From an uncultured Alphaproteobacteria bacterium (lineage in GTDB: Bacteria > Pseudomonadota > Alphaproteobacteria > HIMB59 > GCA-002718135): DNA of 64,000 nucleotides. Shown here in pieces: positions 18,532 to 26,603 of this stretch. The notes below the pieces were generated by a model. That model had not been told where the DNA came from. It did not search any database and saw only the letters and a program-made list of their open reading frames with translations. The stretch is taken from contig CACBAT010000003.1 of NCBI GenBank assembly GCA_902537325.1, positions 40,140-104,139 on the forward strand, given 5' to 3'. Numbering within the stretch: the first letter of the stretch is position 1; each line of letters starts with the position of its first letter. A program made the position numbers and the translations under genes.

Positions 18532-19518
18532 CTAAGCGTTGCTTGGAACAGATAATGGAATTTGATAGTCAGGATTTTTTGCTTGTTTTATGAGTGCTGG
18601 AATAATTTCTTTATAAGCCCCAAGAAGACCTTTTCTGGCAGGTGGTAATTGATCTTTAATCATAGCATGCAGCTTAGGTAAGTTATGTGAGGGAACTTGA
18701 GGGAACATATGGTGCTCAACATGATATTCCATATGCCAATATAAAAAACTCAAAACTGGATTTAAATATACTGTTCTAGTTGTATACCTATGGTCTCTTA
18801 TATCTTCTCTAAGTCCTGCGTGTTGAGTAAGACCCATAAGCATAACAAGGGTCTTTCCATAAAAATTAGGCAATAAAACATATAGAACTGGAAGCCAACT
18901 TTGAAAGTAAACTGAAGAAGCTATACTAATTATCCAAATAGAAAGATGACTCCACGCAGATAATCTACATTTCCATCTTTCATTTTCCGGAATACAAACT
19001 TTCATTATGTCAGTGGTTACACCAAATGCATGTTTTATAGTTTCCCATTGAAGAGAATTTTTAAAGAAAATAAAACCAGAGAATGGAATGTAATGTGAGA
19101 AAAAAACAATTAAATCAGTTGGTTTTTTTACGTGTATTTCAAAATCTACAGGATCATTAAATTGAGTGTAAGTATGATGATGATAGTGAGAATATCTCCA
19201 TCTGATAGGTTCAAAATTATCCATGAAACTAGCAATATAATAAAAGAAATCATTCCAGAATTTAGATTTAAAAGCAGTTCTGTGACCAGTTTCATGCCAT
19301 ATAGCATCGCTGCATCCCCAAATATTTCCGTATATTATAAAAAATAATAATGACCACCAAGTGCCCCAAGTGACATACGCAAGATATCCAAAAAGAAACA
19401 GAGATGAAAAATAAATAATCATATGCTTGAAACCCTGCCAATCAGATTTCTTGCATAACTGCTTGAATTCTTTTTTATCTATATTTGCTCGATACCATTT
19501 ACCTAAATCAACATCCAT
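18532..19518 (-). CDS. MocD-like membrane fatty acid desaturase/oxygenase, paralog 2
   Basis: A membrane diiron enzyme of 328 residues from the preferred ATG at 19518; a longer frame starts at 19548. Histidine boxes: HETGH in AIWHETGHRTAF, HYHHH in YSHYHHHTYT, and HVEHH in EYHVEHHMFPQVP, plus LTQHAGL. The N-terminus VDLGKWYRANIDKKEFKQL matches paralog 1 and supports the ATG at 19518. It is the first gene of the oxygenase cluster and is divergent from the sugar-binding protein gene. Confidence 0.87.
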   Translation of the reverse strand: MDVDLGKWYRANIDKKEFKQLCKKSDWQGFKHMIIYFSSLFLFGYLAYVTWGTWWSLLFFIIYGNIWGCSDAIWHETGHRTAFKSKFWNDFFYYIASFMDNFEPIRWRYSHYHHHTYTQFNDPVDFEIHVKKPTDLIVFFSHYIPFSGFIFFKNSLQWETIKHAFGVTTDIMKVCIPENERWKCRLSAWSHLSIWIISIASSVYFQSWLPVLYVLLPNFYGKTLVMLMGLTQHAGLREDIRDHRYTTRTVYLNPVLSFLYWHMEYHVEHHMFPQVPSHNLPKLHAMIKDQLPPARKGLLGAYKEIIPALIKQAKNPDYQIPLSVPSNA

Positions 19519-19548
19519 AATGAAAAAATAGCACTTTTTGATAATCAT

Positions 19549-19708
19549 ATAAATATAAAAATTGCTTTAAATTGGTAAATAAGTGCGACTATTTTATCTA
19601 TCAAAAGAAAGAGGGATTTAATTTGTAATAAGATCTTTAATACTTTAATTTAATTGTATTATTGATTTATTTACTTATAAATTAATGCATAAATTATTTG
19701 GAGGAATT
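19549..19708. promoter_or_regulatory. Divergent intergenic region between the oxygenase cluster and the sugar ABC operon
   Basis: About 160 bases, over 75% AT, between the two first genes of divergent operons. Promoters for both must lie here or close by. I found no convincing -35/-10 pair, no long inverted repeat and no riboswitch-like structure. A regulator responding to the transported compound would be expected to bind here, which is inference from layout only. Confidence 0.45.
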
Positions 19709-20689
19709 ATGAAAAAAATCTTTGCTGTCATTGCTTTATTTTTTGCTTTTGCATCTACTTCAGCAGTAGCAAAAAATGATTACAGCTGTGATAAGAAATT
19801 TATATTTTTCCCAGGTGGTCCTGAAGGTGGACCATTTGGAACTATCGTTTATAATGGTGCAGTAGCTGCTGCTGAACACACTGGTTGTGAAGTAGATTAC
19901 TACTGGTCACAGTGGAACTCAGAAATCATGATTAAACAATTTAAAGAAGCTGTTGCTTTACAGCCTGATGGAATTGCAATCTATGGTTTTCCAGGAGATG
20001 CTGCTATGAGACCTATCATTCAAGAAGCTAGAGAAATGGGTATAGTAATTACTACTATGAATACACCTCTTCCTGATCTTGAATCAGAATATAAAACTGA
20101 AGGATTTGGTTATGCAGGTGCAGATCTATTCGATGCTGGATTTAATCTAGGTAAAAAAGCTGTTGAAGTTTGTGGTCTACAAGCAGGAGATAAAGCTTTT
20201 ATCTGGGGTCTTGCAAGTATGCCAAACAGAGGAGAAAGAACTAAAGGTGCAATAGCTGGTGTTGAAGCAGCAGGTGTTGAAGTAGTTTATCAAGAAATTC
20301 CTGATAATGTAAACTCAGATGCATCTCAAGGAACTCCTATGTACGTTGCTACTTATAGTGCAAATCCTGATATCAAAATGGCTATTACAGATCATGGTGG
20401 ATTAACTGCGAGTTTACCAACATATATGAAGGCCGCAGGTCATGGTACTGAAGAAGTATGTGGTGCTGGATTTGATTTATCAGCTCCAATTGTTGACGGA
20501 ATTAATTCTGGATACATTGACGTTGTAATTGATCAACAACCATTTATCCAAGGATATATGCCAATTGTTCAGTTATTCCTAAGTACAAAATATGGAATGG
20601 CTGGATTAGCAATGGATACTGGTGCTGCATTTGTTACAGCTGATAACGTTGATGCTGTTGCTCCATTAGCAGCAGTACAAATCAGATAA
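19709..20689 (+). CDS. Sugar ABC transporter periplasmic binding protein (RbsB/FrcB type)
   Basis: A 326-residue protein beginning with a classical signal peptide (MKKIFAVIALFFAFASTSAVA) followed by a Peripla_BP_4 domain. Visible features are the early FFPGGPEGGPFGTIVYNGAVAAAE strand-helix, the ALQPDGIAIYG segment and the C-terminal IDQQPFIQGYMPI. The start at 19709 is chosen over an upstream ATG at 19685 because GGAGG lies just before it and the signal peptide begins there. Ribose/fructose/inositol-class ligands are typical; the ligand is unknown here. Confidence 0.92.
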   Translation: MKKIFAVIALFFAFASTSAVAKNDYSCDKKFIFFPGGPEGGPFGTIVYNGAVAAAEHTGCEVDYYWSQWNSEIMIKQFKEAVALQPDGIAIYGFPGDAAMRPIIQEAREMGIVITTMNTPLPDLESEYKTEGFGYAGADLFDAGFNLGKKAVEVCGLQAGDKAFIWGLASMPNRGERTKGAIAGVEAAGVEVVYQEIPDNVNSDASQGTPMYVATYSANPDIKMAITDHGGLTASLPTYMKAAGHGTEEVCGAGFDLSAPIVDGINSGYIDVVIDQQPFIQGYMPIVQLFLSTKYGMAGLAMDTGAAFVTADNVDAVAPLAAVQIR

Positions 20690-20703
20690 ATTAAATATTA
20701 TAG

Positions 20704-20735
20704 CCTGCCTTATTTTATAAGGCAGGTTTATTTTT
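20704..20735 (+). terminator. Intrinsic terminator hairpin between binding protein and ATPase genes, also covering the ATPase Shine-Dalgarno
   Basis: A perfect 10-base stem (CCTGCCTTAT / ATAAGGCAGG, 20704-20713 and 20717-20726) with a TTT loop is followed by TTTATTTTT directly up to the ATPase ATG at 20736. As a partial terminator it would keep the binding protein in excess over the membrane components. Its 3' arm holds the only SD-like sequence (AGG, 9-10 bases before the ATG), so the hairpin could also limit ATPase translation. Confidence 0.85.
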
Positions 20736-21503
20736 ATGGCTGAAGAACTCTTAAAATTACAAAATATTTACAAAAACTTTGGAAATGTAAAAGTTTTAAA
20801 AGATGTAAATATCAAAATAAACAAAGGTGAAGTAGTAGCTTTAATCGGTGATAATGGAGCTGGAAAATCTACACTTATTAAAGTTATAACTGGAGTTCAT
20901 AGTCCAAACTCGGGAAAAGTTTTTTTTAAAGAAAAAGAAGTACAAATTAAATCAGTTGCTCAATCAAGAAAAATGGGGATTGAAGCAGTGTATCAAGAAA
21001 GAGCATTATGTGATCAGCAAGAATTATACAGAAATATCTTTGCAGGAAGAGAGATTACAAATTCATTTGGTTTTTTGGATATAAAAAAACAAAGAAAAGA
21101 AGCAGAAAAAATTTTACGCGACTATATAGGCTTTACTTCAAAAGCTATAACAGTTGACTCTCAAGTAATGGGACTTTCTGGTGGTGAAAAACAAGGTGTA
21201 GCTTTTGGTAGATCATTGTATTTTAATTCTGATTTAATCGTATTAGATGAACCAACAATGGGATTATCGATTCAAGAAACAGAAAAAGTTCTTAATTTTG
21301 TAAAAGGTTTAAAGAATGAAAACAAATCTGCAATATTTATCGATCATAATATTATACACGTATATGGAGCTGCAGATAGATTTATTATTTTAGATAGAGG
21401 TGAGGTTGTTGGGGAATTTAATAAAGAAGATATTTCAAGAGAAGAACTTGTTCAAAAAATGATTCAACTTCATGAATCAGGAAAAATAAAAGTGGAAGAT
21501 TAA
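20736..21503 (+). CDS. Sugar ABC transporter ATP-binding protein, single-domain (FrcA type)
   Basis: The 255-residue ATPase has Walker A GDNGAGKST (about 37-45), ABC signature LSGGEKQ, Walker B LIVLDEPT and the switch His in IFIDHNII. Most ribose-class importers have a duplicated ~500-residue ATPase, so a single-domain subunit is the FrcA-like variant and must act as a homodimer. It ends immediately before the permease start, with no gap. Confidence 0.94.
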   Translation: MAEELLKLQNIYKNFGNVKVLKDVNIKINKGEVVALIGDNGAGKSTLIKVITGVHSPNSGKVFFKEKEVQIKSVAQSRKMGIEAVYQERALCDQQELYRNIFAGREITNSFGFLDIKKQRKEAEKILRDYIGFTSKAITVDSQVMGLSGGEKQGVAFGRSLYFNSDLIVLDEPTMGLSIQETEKVLNFVKGLKNENKSAIFIDHNIIHVYGAADRFIILDRGEVVGEFNKEDISREELVQKMIQLHESGKIKVED

Positions 21504-22481
21504 ATGAATAATTTATTAAATAGTTATTTTGTAAAAACTCACAAACTTGAAATTAGTATTACTATAATTGCTGTAGTACTATTCCTAATTTATTTTCTTG
21601 GTGCTCCACATGTATTTACAAGATTTCCTATTTATAGAGCTTTTATGCAATCAATGCCTTTTTTTGGAATTATTGCTATATCAGCAACATTTGTTGTTAC
21701 ACTTGGTGAAATTGATTTATCATTTCCATCTATAGTTGGAATTACATCTCTCATATTTGGAATTATAATGACATCGACTGATGGTAACTTTTTTATAGCA
21801 TTTATTTTGGCAACTTCACTTGGAATGTTTGCTGGATTAGTAAATGGATTACTTGTTACTAAAATTGGTATACCTTCAATAGTTGCCACTATAGGTACAT
21901 TATTTTTTTGGCGTGGATTAGTTAATGTAATTTCTCAAGGTAGCGGTATTGCAATCGTCGATGTAGCAGATGGAACATGGCATCATATGATATTTGTTGA
22001 AAAATTATTTGGAAAAATTCCAATGCAATTTATTTGGTTCATTGTATTAACTGGATTGATGCAATGGGTTTATCGATACCATAAATTTGGAAATCATATC
22101 CACTTTGTAGGCGATAACAAAGCAAGCGCTCAAATGATGGGAATTAACGTTGATAATGTAAAAATTATTGCTTTTGTTCAACTAGGATTTTTCTCTGCAT
22201 TAGCAGGAATTTTTACAATGTATGAAATGTTATATTTCTGGCCTACACAAGGTGAGGGTTTGATGTTAACAACACTAGCAGCCGTCTTTGTTGGTGGCAC
22301 TTCAGTCTTTGGTGGTAAAGGTACTATTTTTGGAACTTTTATTGGAGTATTAATTATTGGATCATTAGAATCAGGAATAGTTGCTTTAGGCTTATCTGGT
22401 TTTTATGTAAAATTTATTAACGGACTTATGATTACAGTAGCCGTAACAGTCTACGCTCTAATACAAAGAAGAAAAAATTAA
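21504..22481 (+). CDS. Sugar ABC transporter permease (RbsC/FrcC type)
   Basis: A 325-residue BPD_transp_2 permease with eight or more membrane helices and the family's cytoplasmic coupling segment GDNKASAQMMGINVDNVK plus AAVFVGGTSVFGGKGTIFGTFIGVLIIG. The N-terminal region carries GEIDLSFPSIVG, the usual (G/D)IDLSVGS-like motif. It overlaps the convergent SDR gene by 4 bases, leaving no room for a terminator. Confidence 0.93.
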   Translation: MNNLLNSYFVKTHKLEISITIIAVVLFLIYFLGAPHVFTRFPIYRAFMQSMPFFGIIAISATFVVTLGEIDLSFPSIVGITSLIFGIIMTSTDGNFFIAFILATSLGMFAGLVNGLLVTKIGIPSIVATIGTLFFWRGLVNVISQGSGIAIVDVADGTWHHMIFVEKLFGKIPMQFIWFIVLTGLMQWVYRYHKFGNHIHFVGDNKASAQMMGINVDNVKIIAFVQLGFFSALAGIFTMYEMLYFWPTQGEGLMLTTLAAVFVGGTSVFGGKGTIFGTFIGVLIIGSLESGIVALGLSGFYVKFINGLMITVAVTVYALIQRRKN

Positions 22482-23215
22482 TAAGTAGCTCTACCTCCAC
22501 TCAAGTCAAAAGTTGATCCAGTGGTATAAGAATTTTCTTCAGAAGACATCCATGCAACTAAAGAAGCTAATTCTTCTACTAACACAAATCTATTTCTTGG
22601 AATTTTTGATAACATATAATCAATATGTTCTTGTGTAATTTGATCAAAAATACGCGTCTTAGCAGGTGCAGGGGTAACACAATTAACTGAAATGTTATTT
22701 TCAGCTAATTCTTTTCCTAAAGATTTAGTAAGTGCAATAACTCCGGCTTTTGCTGCACTATAAGGCATTGCATTAGGATTACCTTCCTTACCAGCTATCG
22801 AGGAAATATTAACGATACGTCCATAATTATTTTTGATAAAATGAGGAACTATAGTTTTACAGCAATAAAATACTCCGGTTAGATCTATGTCTATAACTTT
22901 TTGCCATTCCTCAAGTGGATAATCCCATGTCTTAAAATTTGGTCCAGCTATTCCTGCATTATTTATTAAAATATCAATTTTGTTTTCATGTGTAACACTT
23001 TCAGCAAATGCATTCTCTACACTTTTATAGTTTGAAACATCAACTTCAATTTTTTGAGTATTTTTTAGATCAACTTTATTTAAATATTCTGTATCTTTAT
23101 CCCATATTAGAACTCTTGCACCTGATTCTATAAATCTTTTTGTAATTGCTAACCCAAAGCCTTGCGCTCCACCCGTTACAATTGCTACTCTATTTTCTAA
23201 ATTAATTTTATTCAT
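22478..23215 (-). CDS. Short-chain dehydrogenase/reductase (SDR)
   Basis: A classical 245-residue SDR: cofactor motif TGGAQGFGLAI (about 14-24), NNAGIAGP, catalytic Ser in NISSIAGKEGN, and YSAAK with catalytic Tyr and Lys. Asp in WDKD after strand 2 suggests NAD(H). The end GSTFDLSGGRATY is the standard SDR C-terminus. It overlaps the upstream peroxiredoxin gene by 4 bases (ATGA), so it belongs to the dsbD-prx-SDR transcript. It could also serve the neighbouring sugar pathway. Substrate unknown. Confidence 0.9.
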   Translation of the reverse strand: MNKINLENRVAIVTGGAQGFGLAITKRFIESGARVLIWDKDTEYLNKVDLKNTQKIEVDVSNYKSVENAFAESVTHENKIDILINNAGIAGPNFKTWDYPLEEWQKVIDIDLTGVFYCCKTIVPHFIKNNYGRIVNISSIAGKEGNPNAMPYSAAKAGVIALTKSLGKELAENNISVNCVTPAPAKTRIFDQITQEHIDYMLSKIPRNRFVLVEELASLVAWMSSEENSYTTGSTFDLSGGRATY

Positions 23216-23688
23216 TGGATTTGTTCTAAAATATATTCAGCTGAACTAACACGGTATTCACCATCATTTTCAATAAACTTGTTTATAATCATATTATTCT
23301 CAATGATCATGGCAAACCTTCGACACCTAAAACCCATATAATTTTTTGTCTTGTCAGATATCAAGTCAAAATATTTTGTAATCTCAGCATTTCCATCCGC
23401 AATTCCATTGATTATTTCTCCGTTTGTATAACTCAATAACCAAGATTTCATCACATGCTCATCATTTACAGATAGACAGTAAATGCCATCAATTTTTTTA
23501 TTTATAAATGAATTATATAATTTTATATAACCTGGAAGATGTTTCTCTGAACAAGTTGGTGTAAATGCTCCTGGCACACCAAATAAGATAATTTTTTTAT
23601 TTATAAATTCTTTTTTTAATGAAGATACTGATGAAACACCTTTTGTAATAATAGGCACTTTAAAATCATCAATATTCATGTTTATCAT
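23212..23688 (-). CDS. Peroxiredoxin (Prx5/AhpE-like)
   Basis: A 158-residue thiol peroxidase with the peroxidatic Cys in FGVPGAFTPTCSEKHLPGY, the exact Prx5-class signature, and the conserved Arg in GFRCRRFAMII. It detoxifies hydrogen peroxide and organic peroxides in the cytoplasm; no signal peptide is seen. It overlaps dsbD upstream and the SDR gene downstream by 4 bases each, showing tight coupling. Confidence 0.93.
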   Translation of the reverse strand: MINMNIDDFKVPIITKGVSSVSSLKKEFINKKIILFGVPGAFTPTCSEKHLPGYIKLYNSFINKKIDGIYCLSVNDEHVMKSWLLSYTNGEIINGIADGNAEITKYFDLISDKTKNYMGFRCRRFAMIIENNMIINKFIENDGEYRVSSAEYILEQIQ

Positions 23689-25742
23689 TTAACTTTATTA
23701 TATGTTTCAAATATTTGTTTCTCAGTTAATATTTCATTCATTACTATGCCTTCAGGAAACTTTGAAGAATAAAATGCATTAAAAGGTATACCAAATTTAT
23801 TGTATTTTTTTAAAAATTTATTTATTTTTTCATTTGGTTGTGTCCAATCAGCTTTTATCAATATCACCTCTTGTGAAACAAAAAAATCTGAAACTGTTTT
23901 TGAATTTAAAACATTAATTTTATTAAACTTACAGGTAATGCACCAATCTGCAGTTATATCTAAAAAAACAATTTCATTATTAGCTATTATTTCAGGAATA
24001 CTTTTGGAATTAAAATCTAACCAATTATTACTTTTATAATTTTCTTCATTAATTTTTTGAAAAGAATTTAAATACGGAGTTAAAAAGAAAATAATTATTA
24101 AAGAAATAATTAAGGGAGTTTGATAGATTCTAAATTTTAAAATTGCTGATATTAAGATCAATAAAACAGTAAATGTAACTATAAAAAAATAATTGAAATA
24201 ATTATTTAATATACTTAAAAGCCAAACAATTGTTATGAATAATAAAATAGATAAAAAATATTTAAAATAAATCATCCATTTTCCAGATCGAGGTAAGAAG
24301 GAAATCAGACCTGGAAAAAAAGCTATAATCAAATAAGGTAAGCTCATTCCTATACCCATAAAAAAGAATATTAAAAATAGATAGGTTGTTGATTGAGTAA
24401 AAGCAGCAGTTACAGCTGTTCCTAAATAAGGTGCAGAACATGGTGTAGCAAGTAGTGTAGCAAAAAAACCATTAAAAAAATTCTTTGTATAAAAATTTTT
24501 TCCTGAATTTAAAATTTTTGATGAAAATAAATAACTTGGTAAATTTATTTGGAAAAGACCAAGAGTGTTCAAGAAGAACATTGATATAATAATTAAAATA
24601 AACATTAAAAAATAAGGTTCTTGAAATTGCATACCCCAAGATATTGAAATATTGATTTGTTTAAGAATAGCAAAAAATGAACCAAGTATTAGAAAAGAAG
24701 TAATAATACCTAATACAGTTATAAAAAAACTACTTTTTATCTTTTTATCTTCAGTATTAATTACTGATAATAATTTTAAAGATAACACTGGAAATACACA
24801 TGGCATAAGATTTAAAATAAACCCACCTAATAGTGAAATTAGGAGTAAGTATAAAAGACTATTGTTTGTAGAAATATTTTTATCTACATTTTCAATTTCT
24901 ACATTTTTTTCAACTTTAAAACTGTGATTATTATCGTAAAAAAATATTTCAATTGGAAACTTTTTTTCATAAAATTGATCTAATCTATAATTAAAAGAGG
25001 TTTTTAATTTTTGAAAATCAAGGGAATAATTATTTATTGATTCTACAACTGGCAATCCAAATGGTGTGTGGATAAAAATTTTTGGATCATCAAAAAAAGA
25101 ACTAGTTGATATTTCTATATCAAAAATAACGTCATTATTATTTTGAATAGCATTAAATGAGAAATTAGAAATAGGTGTAAAATCTATATTATTATTTAAT
25201 GTAGTAGATAAAACTTTTTCAATTTCAAAAAAATAATCTGTGTATTCACCATCTCCAGATGGTAAGTCTAAAAATATATCCACATTACCTGGAATGCAAA
25301 TATCTCTACAAACTAAATAATTAATATTTAAATTTAAATTTGTTTGTTTTTGATTATCTTTAATATCTACAATCAAAGGGAATACAACTTTATCTTTATA
25401 TCCAATTGATTTTAAACCTAGTATTTCAAATTCTATTGGTTCTGGCCATAATATTTTAATATCTTTCACATTTGATGAATTGTTCCATATAATTTTTTGA
25501 GGAAAACCTCCTCCTCCAGGAGATTTCCAATATGTTTTCCATTCTTCTTCTAGTTCATATTCTAATGCTAAAATTAATTGATTATTATTATTTGAAGCAG
25601 TCATTGGTGAAATTAATCTAACTTTTGATTTTTCACTAATTGCCCAATCTGAAGATAAAGAGTATCCAGCTGTGCTAAATAGTCCAAGAGTAAAAATTAT
25701 TACAATTTTTAACAGATTTATAACTTTAATTACCTTGTCCAT
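23685..25742 (-). CDS. DsbD/ScsB-like thiol:disulfide interchange membrane protein
   Basis: A 685-residue protein with a signal segment, a periplasmic N-terminal domain (about 30-285) holding the Cys pair in YLVCRDICIPG, a central polytopic domain with PCVFPVLSLKLL and TPCSAPYLGTAV (the DsbD-beta membrane cysteines), and a C-terminal thioredoxin domain with WCITC. It moves reducing power from cytoplasmic thioredoxin to the periplasm. The enlarged N-terminal domain is ScsB-like rather than E. coli DsbD-like. It heads the dsbD-prx-SDR group. Confidence 0.9.
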   Translation of the reverse strand: MDKVIKVINLLKIVIIFTLGLFSTAGYSLSSDWAISEKSKVRLISPMTASNNNNQLILALEYELEEEWKTYWKSPGGGGFPQKIIWNNSSNVKDIKILWPEPIEFEILGLKSIGYKDKVVFPLIVDIKDNQKQTNLNLNINYLVCRDICIPGNVDIFLDLPSGDGEYTDYFFEIEKVLSTTLNNNIDFTPISNFSFNAIQNNNDVIFDIEISTSSFFDDPKIFIHTPFGLPVVESINNYSLDFQKLKTSFNYRLDQFYEKKFPIEIFFYDNNHSFKVEKNVEIENVDKNISTNNSLLYLLLISLLGGFILNLMPCVFPVLSLKLLSVINTEDKKIKSSFFITVLGIITSFLILGSFFAILKQINISISWGMQFQEPYFLMFILIIISMFFLNTLGLFQINLPSYLFSSKILNSGKNFYTKNFFNGFFATLLATPCSAPYLGTAVTAAFTQSTTYLFLIFFFMGIGMSLPYLIIAFFPGLISFLPRSGKWMIYFKYFLSILLFITIVWLLSILNNYFNYFFIVTFTVLLILISAILKFRIYQTPLIISLIIIFFLTPYLNSFQKINEENYKSNNWLDFNSKSIPEIIANNEIVFLDITADWCITCKFNKINVLNSKTVSDFFVSQEVILIKADWTQPNEKINKFLKKYNKFGIPFNAFYSSKFPEGIVMNEILTEKQIFETYNKVK

Positions 25743-25799
25743 ATAAAATAAATCAATACAATATTGAAAAATATAAATTAACTCGAATATATATACTAT

Positions 25800-26351
25800 A
25801 TGAATTTAACTGGTCAGTTCTTAATTTCAATGCCTTCTTTAGAAGATGATAGATTTGAAAAAACGGTTATTTATATGTGTGCTCACTCAAAAGATGGGGC
25901 TATGGGTATAATAATCAACAAAAAAATTGATTATGATCTTTACCCTGATTTACTTGAACAACTAGGTATAGACAAACCTCTAGAAGATAAGAAACTATAC
26001 ATTCGCTATGGTGGTCCTGTTGAAAGTGGCAGGGGGTTTGTTTTACATTCTGACGAAGTTATTCAAAAAGAAACCCTAACAATAGATAAAGGGGTGGCAT
26101 TAACTAGTACTTCAGAATTTTTTGAAGACCTTTCTAAAGGTAATGGCCCAAAGAATAGTATTCTAGCTCTTGGATATGCGGGATGGGGTCCAGGACAAAT
26201 TGAAAAGGAATTAGCGTCAAATAGTTGGATGACGCTAAAAACAAATAGTGATTTTATTTTTGATGAAAAAGTTAACAATAAATGGAATGATGCATTTAAT
26301 TTGTTAGGAATAGATGCAAGTAAACTTTCAATATTTTCAGGTAGTTGTTAA
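25800..26351 (+). CDS. YqgE/AlgH family protein (UPF0301)
   Basis: A 183-residue cytoplasmic protein. It begins LTGQFLISMPSLEDDRFEKTVIYMCAHSKDGAMGIIINK, of which the SMP, F-E-K-TV and H-GAMG-IIN positions are the family fingerprint, and later has YGGPVESGRGFVLHS and ALGYAGWGPGQIEKE. Its biochemical function is not established despite the AlgH name. It is divergent from dsbD with a 57-base shared upstream region, and its stop directly abuts the stop of the small minus-strand gene. Confidence 0.95.
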   Translation: MNLTGQFLISMPSLEDDRFEKTVIYMCAHSKDGAMGIIINKKIDYDLYPDLLEQLGIDKPLEDKKLYIRYGGPVESGRGFVLHSDEVIQKETLTIDKGVALTSTSEFFEDLSKGNGPKNSILALGYAGWGPGQIEKELASNSWMTLKTNSDFIFDEKVNNKWNDAFNLLGIDASKLSIFSGSC

Positions 26352-26543
26352 TTATAGAATAATATCAAAAATCCTTTCCTTATCTTTTTCTAAAACTTTT
26401 TTTATTTTAAACTTTGTAGTTTTTGCAAGTTTAACACCTTTATTGGTAACAAATGATTTCATTTTTATTACCTCTTTTTCAGGCATTTTTCTTTCATATT
26501 TTAAAATATGCTTCTTTCCATTAATCATAAAAGCTGTCTTCAT
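26352..26543 (-). CDS. Small lysine-rich protein of unknown function
   Basis: A 63-residue basic protein (about 17 Lys) with no recognisable domain. Support for it being real is a good Shine-Dalgarno (AAAGGAG, 7 bases before the ATG), a position 60 bases downstream of an amt gene in the same direction, and a tidy end flush with the AlgH stop. A competing plus-strand frame over the same bases lacks an SD. I do not recognise the family. Confidence 0.6.
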   Translation of the reverse strand: MKTAFMINGKKHILKYERKMPEKEVIKMKSFVTNKGVKLAKTTKFKIKKVLEKDKERIFDIIL

Positions 26544-26562
26544 ATTTTATCTCCTTTATTTC

Positions 26563-26598
26563 TAAGAGAGGTAAGATTACCTCTCTTAATTTTTTTTT
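26563..26598 (+). terminator. Hairpin with T-run between amt 1 and the small lysine-rich gene
   Basis: A 12-base inverted repeat (TAAGAGAGGTAA / TTACCTCTCTTA) is followed on the plus strand by AATTTTTTTTT, giving a good plus-strand terminator for AlgH read-through. On the minus strand it forms a stem in the 5' leader of the small gene just after amt, preceded by an A-run and with no T-run following, so amt transcripts may read through into the small gene. Confidence 0.75.
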
Positions 26599-26603
26599 AA
26601 GTA

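Noticed and set aside
15060..19518. Assigning the cluster as true mocDEF rhizopine catabolism
   Set aside because: Only the component types match. Rhizopine is a root-nodule compound and the organism looks marine, so the substrate must be left open.
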